From NCBI GenBank assembly GCA_900470195.1, contig UEIJ01000023.1, forward strand, positions 407,296 to 471,295: a stretch of DNA of 64,000 nucleotides, given 5' to 3'. Made by a program: the position numbers and the translations under genes. Every line of letters begins with the position of its first letter. The first letter of the stretch is position 1. Source of the stretch: Hyphomicrobiales bacterium. GTDB lineage: Bacteria; Pseudomonadota; Alphaproteobacteria; Rhizobiales; Rhizobiaceae. Below, piece after piece: positions 9,478 through 18,974 of this stretch. Below the pieces are notes generated by a model. The model did not search any database. It saw only the letters and a program-made list of their open reading frames with translations, and was not told the DNA's origin.

Positions 9478-9601
9478 CGTCCTGAGTGTGAAGCGAAGCG
9501 TTAGCCTCATCCTGAGCCTGTCGAAGGATCGAAGGACGAGAGTTCAGAAAGCTCAAGTCCGCCCCTTCGACACGGTGCTTCGCACCGGCTCAGGATAGGG
9601 C
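9478..9601. repeat. Palindromic intergenic repeat (REP/Bru-RS-like)
   Basis: Between lysK and the next gene, TCCTGAGCCTGTCGAAGG (about 9511-9528) is answered by an inverted copy, CCTTCGACA ... GGCTCAGGAT, near 9563-9597. The second copy is interrupted by a small hairpin (CGGTGCTTCGCACCG). A partial copy (GCCTTCGACAAGCACAGGATGAGG) lies at about 7080-7103. The layout fits the short palindromic repeats scattered in Brucella intergenic regions. Family assignment is from memory of the motif. Confidence 0.55.
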
Positions 9602-9636
9602 TTGTCGCTGGAAACCCGTTCCAAATTCATCTCGCT

Positions 9637-10545
9637 CTATTGAGCGGACGGCGCGGGCGGAAAATTATCCAGCGGCTGCGGGGACGGCGAAGAGGGTTGC
9701 GGCTCCGGTTCGGGGGCCAGCGGCGAAGGATTGTCCGGCATATTGCCGCCGCCGGATTCCGGATTGGGCAAAGACGTATCGGGCTTGTCGCCGAAAATGC
9801 CGAGGCGCGCTTCCACTGCCTTGTGCCCCGCTTCGTCATAGGCACCGCCGGGCGTGGCCTTCGCCCAGCCATTGGCAACGAGCCACGCGGCTGCATCTTC
9901 ATTGCCAAGTGTGCATGCGGTTGCGACCGCGCTGCCGCTGTCGTTCTGCGGCAGGCGGCACATGACGGCGCGGGAGCGCAGCCACTGCCGGAAGGCTGTG
10001 CGCGCCTGCATGCCGCACGGCCAGCTTTCGCCGGAAGCGGTCTGGCATGTCTGTTCGACGGGCACGATTTCAATACCCTCCAATTCAATAATGCGGCCCT
10101 GGCTTTCCAGCCGTCCCGCAGCCACGGCGACGGGACGCTGCAAAAGCTGCATCTGCTCGCCTGCGTCAACGGGCGTAGCCGGTGCCGGTGGCTCGGGCGG
10201 CTTGGGCGTGGATGCAAGGCCGAGATCGCTCAGCGGAGGGCGCGGTGCTTCGCGTTCCATTCCGCCTTCATTGGCCGGATCGCTTGCGCTGCCATTTTCC
10301 TGCGCCCCAGACGGATGGCCTCCGCCCGCCGAAGCGTCCGGTTCATCATAATCGAACTGTTCGACGACGATGCCGTTGCCTGTATCGGTCTTCTTCTGTG
10401 CATCACCGGAATCGATGACCACAACCGGACGGTCCAGCGCGCCATAGAACGGCGCCGCGAAGGCGGCGACCAAAATTGCTCCGGTTATGCCAGCTAACCC
10501 ACCGAAAACGGCGCGCGCATGGCTCCTGTCCTGCGACTGCGCCAT
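9637..10545 (-). CDS. Membrane-anchored staphylococcal-nuclease-like protein
   Basis: The 302-residue protein has an N-terminal signal anchor (AVFGGLAGITGAILVAAFAAPFYG, about 12-35). A low-complexity acidic/proline linker follows, then a compact domain of about 110 residues (VAAGRLESQGRIIELEGIEIVPVEQTC ... ARTAFRQWLRSRAVMCRL ... AAWLVANGWAKATP). It ends in a Pro/Ser-rich tail. The domain matches the SNase-like (thermonuclease) fold, but the usual catalytic Arg/Glu set is not clear, so nuclease activity is doubtful. Its ATG directly abuts the stop of the S24 regulator gene, indicating translational coupling. Confidence 0.7.
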   Translation of the reverse strand: MAQSQDRSHARAVFGGLAGITGAILVAAFAAPFYGALDRPVVVIDSGDAQKKTDTGNGIVVEQFDYDEPDASAGGGHPSGAQENGSASDPANEGGMEREAPRPPLSDLGLASTPKPPEPPAPATPVDAGEQMQLLQRPVAVAAGRLESQGRIIELEGIEIVPVEQTCQTASGESWPCGMQARTAFRQWLRSRAVMCRLPQNDSGSAVATACTLGNEDAAAWLVANGWAKATPGGAYDEAGHKAVEARLGIFGDKPDTSLPNPESGGGNMPDNPSPLAPEPEPQPSSPSPQPLDNFPPAPSAQ

Positions 10546-11199
10546 TTACTGGCTCGCCCACAAAATGCGAGCGACCCATTCGATATCCTTGGATTCGAAA
10601 ATACGGTTCGGATGTTCGGGATTGAGCGAATGCAGCTCAATGGTCCGCGGTGTCTGGCGATGCAGGATTTTGGCCATCACTTCTCCGTCTTTCGTTCGCA
10701 CCACCACGCGGTCGCCCCTGCGCACGGCGGTATTGGGCGCAACGATCAGCGTATCGCCATCACGGTAAAGGGGCAACATCGAGTCGCCCGAAACCTCCAG
10801 CGCATACACGCCTTCCCCCGTGCTGGCGGGAAATTCCACGATATCCCAGCCCTGCCCTGCCGGAAAACCGGCATCGTCGAAGTAACCGCCGGCACCCGCT
10901 TCGGCCATACCGAGCAGTGGGATCGACTGCATGTCCTGCGTATATTCGCCAAATTGCGGCGTGCGGTTTTCACCCCCTATAAGCCGCGTGAACTCATCGA
11001 AGGTAGAGCCGGTTGCTTCCATCACCTTGGCGAGCGATTCCGTCGAAGGCCAGCGGGCGCGCCCATCGGCGGCATAACGTTTGGATTTGTTAAAGGTCGT
11101 TGGGTCCAGTCCCGCGCGGCGTGCAAGCCCGGACGCACTCAGGGAATGACGTTCAGCCAGGGCATCTATAGCTGCCCAGACGCTCTCATGAGAAAACAT
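10546..11199 (-). CDS. S24-family (LexA/CI-like) transcriptional regulator with helix-turn-helix
   Basis: The 217-residue protein has an N-terminal HTH (SLSASGLARRAGLDPTTFNKSKR, about 16-38) and a C-terminal S24 peptidase fold. The nucleophile region is EVSGDSMLPLYRDGD and the lysine region is RRGDRVVVRTKDGEVMAKIL, so autocleavage is possible. ATG 11199 was chosen; a GTG at 11211 in frame adds MGHK. In Rhizobiales such genes are chromosomal regulators rather than prophage remnants, and nothing phage-like is nearby. The upstream region carries tandem ATAGG units near 11236-11250 that could be its own operator. Confidence 0.8.
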   Translation of the reverse strand: MFSHESVWAAIDALAERHSLSASGLARRAGLDPTTFNKSKRYAADGRARWPSTESLAKVMEATGSTFDEFTRLIGGENRTPQFGEYTQDMQSIPLLGMAEAGAGGYFDDAGFPAGQGWDIVEFPASTGEGVYALEVSGDSMLPLYRDGDTLIVAPNTAVRRGDRVVVRTKDGEVMAKILHRQTPRTIELHSLNPEHPNRIFESKDIEWVARILWASQ

Positions 11200-11315
11200 T
11201 TTATGACCCACGCAAGAGGATTTTAAACCTAATATCCTATCCTATATTGTGGCAAACCTATCGGAAAACCCCATTTTACGCAAGATGTGCGAAATTACAG
11301 GGAAAATTTTCTTAT

Positions 11316-11347
11316 CCAAACAAAGCGCGGCGTGAAACACGCCGCGC
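11316..11347 (-). terminator. Terminator of the beta-oxidation operon
   Basis: GCGCGGCGTG and CACGCCGCGC form a perfect 10-bp stem with a 3-base loop, followed in the leftward direction by TTTGTTTGG. It lies about 25 bases beyond the fadB stop. Confidence 0.85.
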
Positions 11348-11372
11348 CCTATGATCCAGGGAAGGATGGAGC

Positions 11373-13589
11373 TTACGCCGCCTTCTTCGTTTCAGCCTTA
11401 TAGGGATTGAAACGCTGGTAGAAGCTTTCGCCATTCTCGGCCATATCGAGCAGAAGCTTCGGCGCCTTGAACTGCTGGCCGTATTTCTTCTGCAAATCCT
11501 TGGCGAGCTTGACGAATTTCTTCGCGCCCATGCCATCGATATAGGAGAGCGTACCGCCTGTATAAGGCGCGAAACCGAAGGCGAGGATGGAGCCGACATC
11601 GGCTTCGCGCGGATCGGTGACAATGCCTTCTTCCATCACGCGGGCCGCTTCCAGAGCGATGGTGACGAGGAAGCGTTGCTTCAGTTCGTTCACATCGATC
11701 TTGTCCGGATTCTGCTGCGGATAGAGGTCTTTCAGACCGGGCCACAGATGCTTCTTGGCGGGCTTGGCCGGGTAGTCGTAGAATCCCTTGCCATTCTTGC
11801 GGCCCTTGCGGTCGAACTCGTTGACGAGACGGTCCACCAGTTCCACATGGCGCGGATCAACGGCCTTGTCGCCCAGATCGGCAAGTGTAGCTTTCAGGAT
11901 TTTCTGCGACAGGTCGATGGCGGTTTCGTCATTGAGCGCCAGCGGGCCGACCGGCATGCCGGCCATGCGGGCGGCATTTTCGATCATGGCAGCCGGAACG
12001 CCTTCAACGAGCATGTTGTAGGCTTCCGACATATAGCGCAGCACACAGCGGTTCACGTAGAAACCGCGTGTATCATTGACGACGATCGGCGTCTTTTTGA
12101 TCGCACGGACGTAATCGAGCGCGACAGCCAGAGCCTTGTCCGAGGTCTTCTTGCCGAGGATCACTTCCACCAGCATCATCTTGTCGACAGGCGAGAAGAA
12201 GTGAATGCCGATGAAGTTCTTCGGACGCTTCGAGACTTTCGCAAGGCCGGTGATCGGCAGGGTCGAGGTGTTCGACGCGAAGACCGCCGACGATTTCAGA
12301 ACTTCCTCGGCCTTTTCGGTCGCAACGCGCTTGACTTCGCGGTCCTCGAACACAGCTTCGATCACAAGATCGGCACCATCGAGCTCGGCATAATCCGGCG
12401 TCGCCGTGATGAGCGACAGGAGCTTTTCCTTGTCGGCCTCGGTGGCGCGGCCTTTCTGGATTTCCTTGGCGATGAGGTCGGCGGTGTGCGCCTTGCCCTT
12501 GTCGGCTGATTCCTGATCGCGGTCGATCAGCACCACCGGAATGCCAGCCTTCGCCGTCACATAGGCAATGCCTGCGCCCATGAAGCCAGCGCCGATAACG
12601 CCGATCTTCTTGAGCTTGGTCGGCTTTTCGTCCGCCGGGCGGCGTGCGCCCTTGTTCAGTTCCTGCAAGGACACGAAGAGCGAGCGGATCATCATGCCCG
12701 CTTCGGTCGTCTGGAGGATTTCAGTGAAATAGCGCTGTTCGATCTTGAGGCCGGTATCGAACGGCACCAGAAGCCCTTCATAGACCGACTTCAAAATAGC
12801 AAGTGCGGCCGGGTAATTGCCCGAGGTTTCACGGCGCAGAATGGCCGTTGCAGCAGGCCATAGATTGGCGCCAGCGGCTGAATAGATCGCGCCACCCGGA
12901 AGCTTGAAGCCCTTTTCATCCCAAGGCTGAACCGGCTTAAGCCCGCCCTTGATGAGCTTCTTTGCGGTTTCGACCAGCTTCTTGGCCGGAGCGATCTCGG
13001 TGACGAGGCCCATTGCCTTGGCCCGCTGCGCGGTGAGGCTGGAACCCGTCGTCATCATCTGAAGCGCGTCCTGCTGGTTGGCAAGGCGCGGAACGCGCTG
13101 CGTGCCGCCAGCGCCCGGAAACAGGCCGACCTTGACTTCCGGCAGAGCCATTTTCACGCCAGGAGCATCCGACACGACACGGGCATGACAGGCGAGCGAC
13201 ATTTCAAACGCGCCGCCCATGCAGGTGCCGTTGATGGCCGAAACCCAAGGCTTGCCGCAGGTTTCAAGCTTACGGAACAGGCCGCTCATCTTGCCGACAT
13301 TCTCGAACAGCGACTGTACAGCGGCCTGATGGTCCTTGGCCTTCTGCTTCTGGAAGATCTTGAACATGCCTTCCAGCATGGTCAGGTCCGCGCCGCCGGA
13401 AAAGCTCTCCTTGCCGGATGTTATAACAACACCCTTGACCTTGTCGTCGGCAGTCGTTGCGTCGATGATGGCGTTCAGTTCCTGCATCGCCTCGACGGTG
13501 AAGACGTTCATCGACTTTTCAGGCATGTCCCATGTGACGAGAGCAATGCCGTCGGCGTCGGTTTCAACTTTGAAATTCGTGTAAGCCAT
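11373..13589 (-). CDS. fadB: Fatty acid oxidation complex alpha subunit (enoyl-CoA hydratase / 3-hydroxyacyl-CoA dehydrogenase)
   Basis: A 738-residue bifunctional enzyme for two steps of fatty acid beta-oxidation. The N-terminal crotonase domain (about 1-300) contains [20 protein letters not shown] and [18 protein letters not shown]. The dehydrogenase part begins with the NAD-binding motif [13 protein letters not shown] (about 330) and has [14 protein letters not shown] in its catalytic region. ATG 13589 follows GGGAGG; a longer open frame upstream is not supported. It is the third gene of the operon, 19 bases after fadA, and ends before a strong terminator. The S. meliloti fadB/fadA/acyl-CoA dehydrogenase cluster has the same order. 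Confidence 0.92.
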   Translation of the reverse strand: MAYTNFKVETDADGIALVTWDMPEKSMNVFTVEAMQELNAIIDATTADDKVKGVVITSGKESFSGGADLTMLEGMFKIFQKQKAKDHQAAVQSLFENVGKMSGLFRKLETCGKPWVSAINGTCMGGAFEMSLACHARVVSDAPGVKMALPEVKVGLFPGAGGTQRVPRLANQQDALQMMTTGSSLTAQRAKAMGLVTEIAPAKKLVETAKKLIKGGLKPVQPWDEKGFKLPGGAIYSAAGANLWPAATAILRRETSGNYPAALAILKSVYEGLLVPFDTGLKIEQRYFTEILQTTEAGMMIRSLFVSLQELNKGARRPADEKPTKLKKIGVIGAGFMGAGIAYVTAKAGIPVVLIDRDQESADKGKAHTADLIAKEIQKGRATEADKEKLLSLITATPDYAELDGADLVIEAVFEDREVKRVATEKAEEVLKSSAVFASNTSTLPITGLAKVSKRPKNFIGIHFFSPVDKMMLVEVILGKKTSDKALAVALDYVRAIKKTPIVVNDTRGFYVNRCVLRYMSEAYNMLVEGVPAAMIENAARMAGMPVGPLALNDETAIDLSQKILKATLADLGDKAVDPRHVELVDRLVNEFDRKGRKNGKGFYDYPAKPAKKHLWPGLKDLYPQQNPDKIDVNELKQRFLVTIALEAARVMEEGIVTDPREADVGSILAFGFAPYTGGTLSYIDGMGAKKFVKLAKDLQKKYGQQFKAPKLLLDMAENGESFYQRFNPYKAETKKAA

Positions 13590-13608
13590 TCGTAAAACCT
13601 CCCTCGCC

Positions 13609-14817
13609 TCAAACGCGCTCGATGATCGTTGCCGTGCCCATGCCGGCACCGATGCACAAGGTCACCAGCGCGGTATTGAGATCGCGGCGTTCCAGTTCAT
13701 CCAGCACCGTACCGAGGATCATCGCGCCGGTTGCGCCGAGCGGATGGCCCATGGCAATAGCGCCGCCATTGACGTTGATCTTGTCATGCGGAATATCGAA
13801 GGCCTGCATGTAACGCAGGACGACTGCGGCGAAGGCTTCGTTCAGTTCGAACAGGTCGATATCCGAAATCTTCATCTTGGCCTGCTTGAGAAGCTTTTCC
13901 GTCACATCGACCGGGCCGGTCAGCATGAGCGCCGGTTCCGATCCGATATTGGCGAAAGCGCGGATGCGGGCGCGCGGCTTGATATCGAATGCCTTGCCTG
14001 CCTTCTTGGAGCCAACCAGAACGCCCGCCGCACCATCGACGATACCCGACGAATTACCGGCATGGTGAACGTGATTGACGGTCTCGATTTCCGGATGGGC
14101 CTGAATGCCGACAGCATTGAAGCCGCCCATTTCGCCCGGCATAACGAAAGACGGATTCAACTGGCCCAGCGCCTGCATGTCGGTTGACGGGCGCATATGC
14201 TCGTCATGATCGAGAATGGTGAGGCCGTTCTGGTCCTTGATGGGGATGACCGAGTTCTTGAAGTAGCCCTTTTCCCACGACTTGGCGGCGCGCTTCTGGC
14301 TTTCGACAGCATAAGCGTCAACATCGTCGCGGCTGAAACCGTATTTGGTGGCGATCAGGTCGGCGGAAACGCCCTGCGGCATGAAATAGCCGGGGAAGCC
14401 GACCGACGGGTCCATGTACCAGGCGCCCCCCGACATGCCCATGCCGACGCGCGACATGCTTTCGACGCCGCCTGCGATCACCAGATCGTCGGAACCGAAA
14501 GCGACCTTTGCAGCCGCCAGATTGATCGCATCCAGACCCGAAGCGCAGAAGCGCGAAATCTGCATGCCCGGCGCCTTGAAGTCGTAACCGGCTTCGAAAG
14601 CGGCAGAGCGCGGAATGACCGCGCCTGCTTCGCCAACCGGATCGACGCAGCCGAAAATAATGTCATCGACCTTGGCCGTGTCGATGCCGTTGCGGTCGCG
14701 CAGGGATTCCAGAACCTTCGCGCCCAGACGAACGGCAGGCACTTCATGCAAGGACCCGTCCTTCTTGCCACGCCCGCGCGGTGTGCGCACGTGATCGTAA
14801 ATATAAGCCTCAGCCAT
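13609..14817 (-). CDS. fadA: Acetyl-CoA acyltransferase (thiolase)
   Basis: A 402-residue thiolase that cleaves 3-ketoacyl-CoA to acetyl-CoA and a shortened acyl-CoA. The nucleophilic cysteine lies in [12 protein letters not shown] (about residue 90), the active-site histidine in [15 protein letters not shown] and the second cysteine in LCIGAGMG near the C-terminus. It sits between the acyl-CoA dehydrogenase and fadB genes and presumably forms the beta subunit of the complex with FadB. Biosynthetic acetyltransferases (PhaA) are similar; the operon favours a degradative role. Confidence 0.92.
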   Translation of the reverse strand: MAEAYIYDHVRTPRGRGKKDGSLHEVPAVRLGAKVLESLRDRNGIDTAKVDDIIFGCVDPVGEAGAVIPRSAAFEAGYDFKAPGMQISRFCASGLDAINLAAAKVAFGSDDLVIAGGVESMSRVGMGMSGGAWYMDPSVGFPGYFMPQGVSADLIATKYGFSRDDVDAYAVESQKRAAKSWEKGYFKNSVIPIKDQNGLTILDHDEHMRPSTDMQALGQLNPSFVMPGEMGGFNAVGIQAHPEIETVNHVHHAGNSSGIVDGAAGVLVGSKKAGKAFDIKPRARIRAFANIGSEPALMLTGPVDVTEKLLKQAKMKISDIDLFELNEAFAAVVLRYMQAFDIPHDKINVNGGAIAMGHPLGATGAMILGTVLDELERRDLNTALVTLCIGAGMGTATIIERV

Positions 14818-14878
14818 TTTTGCTCCTTCCCGCCAAATTTTGGCCCGCCAAGCCTGAAAGCCCGGCGCGATCTTTCAC

Positions 14879-16672
14879 TCAGAATTTGTCCGCGCCGAGC
14901 GCCATCATCGAATCCGCACCCGACTGGATACGTGCGAGATGTGCAGCGCTTTCCGGCATGATCCGCTCGAAATAATAGCGTGCCGTGACAAGCTTGGCTT
15001 CGAGGAATGCCTTGTTGCCTTCACCCGCGGCCAGCTTTTCTTCCGCGATCTTGGCCATGCGCGCCCACATGAAGCCGAGCGCGACAAGGCCGAACAGATG
15101 CATATAGTCATTGGAGGCAGCACCGGCATTATCGGGCTTGGCCATCGCATTCTGCATCAGCCACATGGTGGCGGCCTGAAGATCGTTGAGACCCTTCTTC
15201 AGATATTTGGTGAAGAAGGAGAGCTTTTCGTTTTCACGATTGCTTTCGCAGAACTCACCCACTTCCTTGAAGAAGGCAGTGATGGCGCGTCCGCCATTCA
15301 GCGCCAGCTTGCGGCCGACCAGATCGAGCGCCTGAATGCCGTTGGCGCCCTCATAAATCATGGCAATGCGCGCATCGCGCACATACTGGCTCATGCCATG
15401 TTCTTCGATATAGCCATGACCGCCGAAGACCTGCTGCGCCATGACGGCGTGCTCAAAACCCTTGTCGGTCAGAACGCCTTTCAGCACAGGCGTCAGCAGC
15501 CCGACGAGATCGTCAGCAGCCTGACGCTCGGCCTCCTCTCCGGAGCGGTGCGCAATATCGGAGTTGAGTGCCGTCCAGAGGATAAGCGCACGGCCAGCCT
15601 CGTTGAAAGCGCGGATATTCATGAGGTTGCGGCGGATATCCGGGTGGACGATGATAGGATCGGCCTTCTTGTCCGGTGCCGCAGCACCCGAAAGCGCACG
15701 CCCCTGAATGCGCTCACGCGCATAGATCACGGCGTTCTGATAGGCGGTTTCAGCAATGGAAAGACCCTGCAAGGCCACGCCAAGACGCGCTTCGTTCATC
15801 ATGGTGAACATGGCGCGCAGGCCCTTGTTGGCCTCGCCGATCAGATAGCCGGTTGCCTCGTCATAATTCATGACGCAGGTGGCATTGCCATGGATGCCCA
15901 TCTTTTCTTCGATGGAACCGCATGAAACGCCGTTGCGCTCGCCCGGATTGCCGTTTTCATCGAGAATGAACTTCGGCACGATGAACAGCGAAATGCCCTT
16001 CACGCCTTCGGGCGCGCCGTCGATACGGGCCAGCACCAGATGGATGATATTCTCTGACATGTCGTGTTCGCCAGCCGAGATGAAAATCTTCTGGCCGGAA
16101 ATCTTGTAGCTGCCATCGCCTTGCGGCGTGGCGCTGGTGCGCAGCAGACCAAGGTCCGTGCCGCAATGCGGCTCGGTCAGGTTCATGGTGCCGGTCCAGG
16201 TGCCTTCCACCATCTTTGGCAGATAGGTGTCCTTCTGCTCGTCGGTGCCGTGCGTCAGGATCGCGGCAATCGCGCCCTGCGTCAGTCCCGGATACATGGT
16301 GAGCGCCATATTGGCCGACGACATATATTCGCCGACAGCGGTGTGCAGCAGATAGGGAAGCCCCTGTCCGCCATATTGCTCCGGCACGGCAAGGCCGAGC
16401 CAGCCGCCTTCACGATAGAGATTATAGGCTTCCTTGAAACTCTTCGGCGTGGTGACCGAGCCATCCGGCGAACGCTTGCAGCCTTCGCGGTCGGCCGTGT
16501 GGTTGACCGGGAACAGGGTGCCTTCAGCAAGCTTCGCGCCTTCCGACAGGATCGCCTCGACGACATCGGGCGACGCGTCGGCAAAGCCCGGCAGGTTGTT
16601 GTAGCGCTGATAATTCAGAACGTCGTTGAGAACGAAATTCGTATCCTCAACTGGCGCGCGATAGCTCGGCAT
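14879..16672 (-). CDS. Acyl-CoA dehydrogenase
   Basis: A 597-residue FAD flavoprotein catalysing the first dehydrogenation of acyl-CoA. Family blocks are visible: [31 protein letters not shown] and [24 protein letters not shown], the last holding the conserved region near the catalytic glutamate ([13 protein letters not shown]). A C-terminal extension of about 130 residues puts it in the longer class common in Rhizobiales and Pseudomonas. First gene of the operon; 61 bases separate it from fadA. A near-palindromic operator lies about 230 bp upstream at 16902-16923. Confidence 0.9.
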   Translation of the reverse strand: MPSYRAPVEDTNFVLNDVLNYQRYNNLPGFADASPDVVEAILSEGAKLAEGTLFPVNHTADREGCKRSPDGSVTTPKSFKEAYNLYREGGWLGLAVPEQYGGQGLPYLLHTAVGEYMSSANMALTMYPGLTQGAIAAILTHGTDEQKDTYLPKMVEGTWTGTMNLTEPHCGTDLGLLRTSATPQGDGSYKISGQKIFISAGEHDMSENIIHLVLARIDGAPEGVKGISLFIVPKFILDENGNPGERNGVSCGSIEEKMGIHGNATCVMNYDEATGYLIGEANKGLRAMFTMMNEARLGVALQGLSIAETAYQNAVIYARERIQGRALSGAAAPDKKADPIIVHPDIRRNLMNIRAFNEAGRALILWTALNSDIAHRSGEEAERQAADDLVGLLTPVLKGVLTDKGFEHAVMAQQVFGGHGYIEEHGMSQYVRDARIAMIYEGANGIQALDLVGRKLALNGGRAITAFFKEVGEFCESNRENEKLSFFTKYLKKGLNDLQAATMWLMQNAMAKPDNAGAASNDYMHLFGLVALGFMWARMAKIAEEKLAAGEGNKAFLEAKLVTARYYFERIMPESAAHLARIQSGADSMMALGADKF

Positions 16673-16901
16673 AGAAATCCTCCAAATTCACCACCTGAGC
16701 CGTTCCGCGATGACCGGAACGAGCCCTTGACCGCGTTTCATGCCTGCATGCCACATTATGGCGAAATGTTGTGACAGCGCGCATGTTGCAGCAAAACCGG
16801 ATGAATTTCTTCGAAAAACAGTCCTTTTTGCCGCTTTTTTGACCGAGCACATCACGGAATCCGCGTCCACTCCGTCAATTTCGGACCGAAGCTAACCTAC
16901 T

Positions 16902-16923
16902 TTGACGTTTCCGTAAACGTCAA
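16902..16923. promoter_or_regulatory. Near-palindromic operator upstream of the beta-oxidation operon
   Basis: TTTGACGTTT and AAACGTCAAA flank a 4-base centre (CCGT), giving a 10+10 inverted repeat at 16901-16924. The first 19 bases from 16902, TTGACGTTTCCGTAAACGT, recur exactly, in inverse orientation, at 32816-32834 upstream of the nitronate monooxygenase gene. Read leftward, a TTGACG -35-like element overlaps the palindrome, with a weak TAGGTT about 18 bases on. This geometry suits a MerR-family regulator; the MerR gene at 18142-18609 is a candidate. Confidence 0.6.
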
Positions 16924-17039
16924 AAATTACACAAGTTCGTGCGGGATAAGGAAATTGTATGTAACGGCTTGTTCAGTGCTGATAGTGGACCGGGGGAAAG
17001 TATGATAAGCGCCTGCCAGTCAACAACAGGAGTACAGCG

Positions 17040-17273
17040 GTGAGCGAACTAACCGTAGCGGAAGCGACAGACCAGATTTATGAATCGCTTCGGGCCGATA
17101 ACCTCGATCTGGACTTGCATATCGCCGCCCTGAAGGCCGCTCTGGAGCGCGCGGGGCTGAAAGAGGCCGTATTCGATCCGGCCAAACTGGTTCAGAACAA
17201 CCGTTCCGGCAGAAAGCTCATGCAGGCTTATTTTCGCCAGCGCGGCGTTGCGGTCAAATTTGCCGGTTTGTGA
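17040..17273 (+). CDS. Small conserved soluble protein of unknown function
   Basis: The 77-residue product starts at GTG 17040 with AGGAG about 9 bases upstream. It is mostly helical and charged (LDLDLHIAALKAALERAGLKEAVFD) and has a basic C-terminal segment (NNRSGRKLMQAYFRQRGVAVKF). No membrane segment is visible. I do not recognise the family. The start codon, ribosome site and terminator at 17338 support expression. Convergent with the DUF1236 gene. Confidence 0.65.
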   Translation: MSELTVAEATDQIYESLRADNLDLDLHIAALKAALERAGLKEAVFDPAKLVQNNRSGRKLMQAYFRQRGVAVKFAGL

Positions 17274-17337
17274 AGGCTCGCTCCGGCAAAGCGGCCACAA
17301 ATGGCGACACCGCGGCAACTCGCTTCTCGCCGTGTGA

Positions 17338-17364
17338 AAGGCGGCAGAATTGCCGCCTTCCTTT
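17338..17364 (+). terminator. Intrinsic terminator between convergent genes
   Basis: AAGGCGGCA and TGCCGCCTT form a 9-bp stem with a GAAT loop, followed by CCTTTT. It serves the 77-residue gene and may also act on the opposite strand. Confidence 0.75.
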
Positions 17365-17388
17365 TATGCACCGGGCCTGGTCAGGTGC

Positions 17389-17901
17389 TTATTTGACCCA
17401 CACGACGCGGCGCGTCTGCGTATCGATCAGGGCCGGCCGATCTTCCACATAGACATAGGAATAGGCCGGCTGGTCGGGCACGGCCACCAGAGGCACGTCT
17501 TCAGGAATTATCGTGCCTTCAGCGATCTCCCCCTGGATGACGACCGGATCGACCGGGTTGGTCTCGATATAGGTCACGACTTCATTGGGCACCGGCGGCC
17601 CGGCATTCGGGCCCTCGGTATAATAGACGACCTGACGGTTTTGCATGGATACGATTACCGGCTCGCCGTTGACATAGACGTAGCCGAAATCCGGATTATC
17701 CGGGATCGGGTGCACGGCGATTGCGTCGGGCAGAACATAACCATCGCGGATTTCGCCATCAATGACGACAGGGTCCGAAGGGTTTGCGATGACATAGTCG
17801 CGTGCTGCCTGAGGCACTTCGATAAGCACCCGGTCCTCCGCCAGCGCAAAACCGGAACTGGCGAGAAATACCGCTGCGGTCAGAACAAGAGCCTTTTTCA
17901 T
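17389..17901 (-). CDS. Secreted protein with two DUF1236 repeats
   Basis: A 170-residue exported protein. ATG 17901 begins a clear signal peptide (MKKALVLTAAVFLASSGFALA) with TGAGG upstream; the open frame continues to 18072 without a sensible start. The mature part holds two copies of a domain of about 55 residues, each with the pattern NPxDPVVIxGEIxxGxxxPxxxxxxxxPDxPxxxYVYVxxxPxxxxxQxRxVV. This is the DUF1236 domain, found in tandem in periplasmic proteins of Rhizobiales; its function is unknown. Monocistronic by position. Confidence 0.8.
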   Translation of the reverse strand: MKKALVLTAAVFLASSGFALAEDRVLIEVPQAARDYVIANPSDPVVIDGEIRDGYVLPDAIAVHPIPDNPDFGYVYVNGEPVIVSMQNRQVVYYTEGPNAGPPVPNEVVTYIETNPVDPVVIQGEIAEGTIIPEDVPLVAVPDQPAYSYVYVEDRPALIDTQTRRVVWVK

Positions 17902-18141
17902 TTTCAGCCTCACTTTCGCATCAGAGCGGAATTGACCCTGATCTGGATCAGATCGGCGCTCTGTCGGTTCGTTGACGCGCGTCCTGAAAGTCGCTTCGGG
18001 ATGCGCTACGGGTCGCAAGGCTGAAATAACTGGCTTGGGGCGCCTAAGTTCCTGCTGGACGGCACACTTCATGCGACAGGCTGAAACATTAAGGCCAGTG
18101 TAGGGGCCGCCCCGCCGGGTTCGCTGCCTCCGGGGTCGAGA

Positions 18142-18609
18142 TCAGATCGGCGTCTGTGCCATTCGTGCCAGAATAGCCCGAAGCTCATCGACCGACCGGT
18201 CTATCTCGTTCTTCTTCTTCTCGAGTTCGTGGAGCTTTTCCTTGAAGCGCTTGCGCAGCCTCTCGATCTCGGCGGGGTCGGCGATGCCGTTTTCCCACAC
18301 GCTGATCAACTGCCCCATCTCGCCCAGCGTGAAGCCGATGCGGCGCCCGAACAAGATCAGACGCAATCTTGTATGGTCCTTGTAATCGTAAAGCCGCGTC
18401 ACGCCCGCGCGGCGCGGATTGAGCAATCCCTTGTCTTCATAAAAGCGCAAGGCCCGCAACGTCAGATCGAATTCCTCGGCAAGATCACCGATCCGGTATA
18501 GTTGACCGCCTGTCTGGTTTTCCTTCCGCGCATTACCACCTGCACCGGTCAGCAGATCCGCAATCGCTACATCTGCCGCTTGCTCCGGTGCCTTTGACCG
18601 TTCACTCAT
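18142..18609 (-). CDS. MerR-family transcriptional regulator
   Basis: A 155-residue regulator. The winged HTH follows a 35-residue tail: YRIGDLAEEFDLTLRALRFYEDKGLLNPRR (about 38-67) is the MerR DNA-binding region and RLRLILFGRRIGFTLGEMGQLI the second half. The C-terminus is a long coiled coil (ERLRKRFKEKLHELEKKKNEIDRSVDEL) for dimerisation. There are no metal-binding cysteines, so a metal sensor is unlikely. Alphaproteobacterial MerR proteins of this kind, near acyl-CoA catabolism genes, resemble LiuR-type regulators. The shared operators at 16902 and 32814 are plausible targets; this is inference. Confidence 0.8.
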   Translation of the reverse strand: MSERSKAPEQAADVAIADLLTGAGGNARKENQTGGQLYRIGDLAEEFDLTLRALRFYEDKGLLNPRRAGVTRLYDYKDHTRLRLILFGRRIGFTLGEMGQLISVWENGIADPAEIERLRKRFKEKLHELEKKKNEIDRSVDELRAILARMAQTPI

Positions 18610-18974
18610 CTTCTACCCTGTTTCCGCCCCCGGAAACGCCCGGTCACCGCACGCTTGCGCGATGGAACCACCGTTGATGACAGCTCACATTGACATTGCC
18701 GTCAGTGCCACAGCTTCGATTTACATTCGCCGCCGCAATTCACCCGCCTATGATGCTTGATTGATCCGCCTTCATGCAGCCTCGTGTCGGGCATGCCAAA
18801 TTCGGTCCGCTCAACCGTGGGATGTCGTTCAACCCCACGAAAGCATCCACTTAGCCGCATATATTAACGAGTTGTTTACCACGTTTGTACAAATGTAGGC
18901 AGAGCAAATTCTTGCCAGTTGCGTTGGCGAAATTTGCCCCGGCGGTCTCTATCATTGGAAAAAGTGAATTTCTC

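Noticed and set aside
10546..11199. Lysogeny repressor of the prophage
   Set aside because: The S24 regulator is 23 kb outside the prophage and embedded in conserved chromosomal genes.
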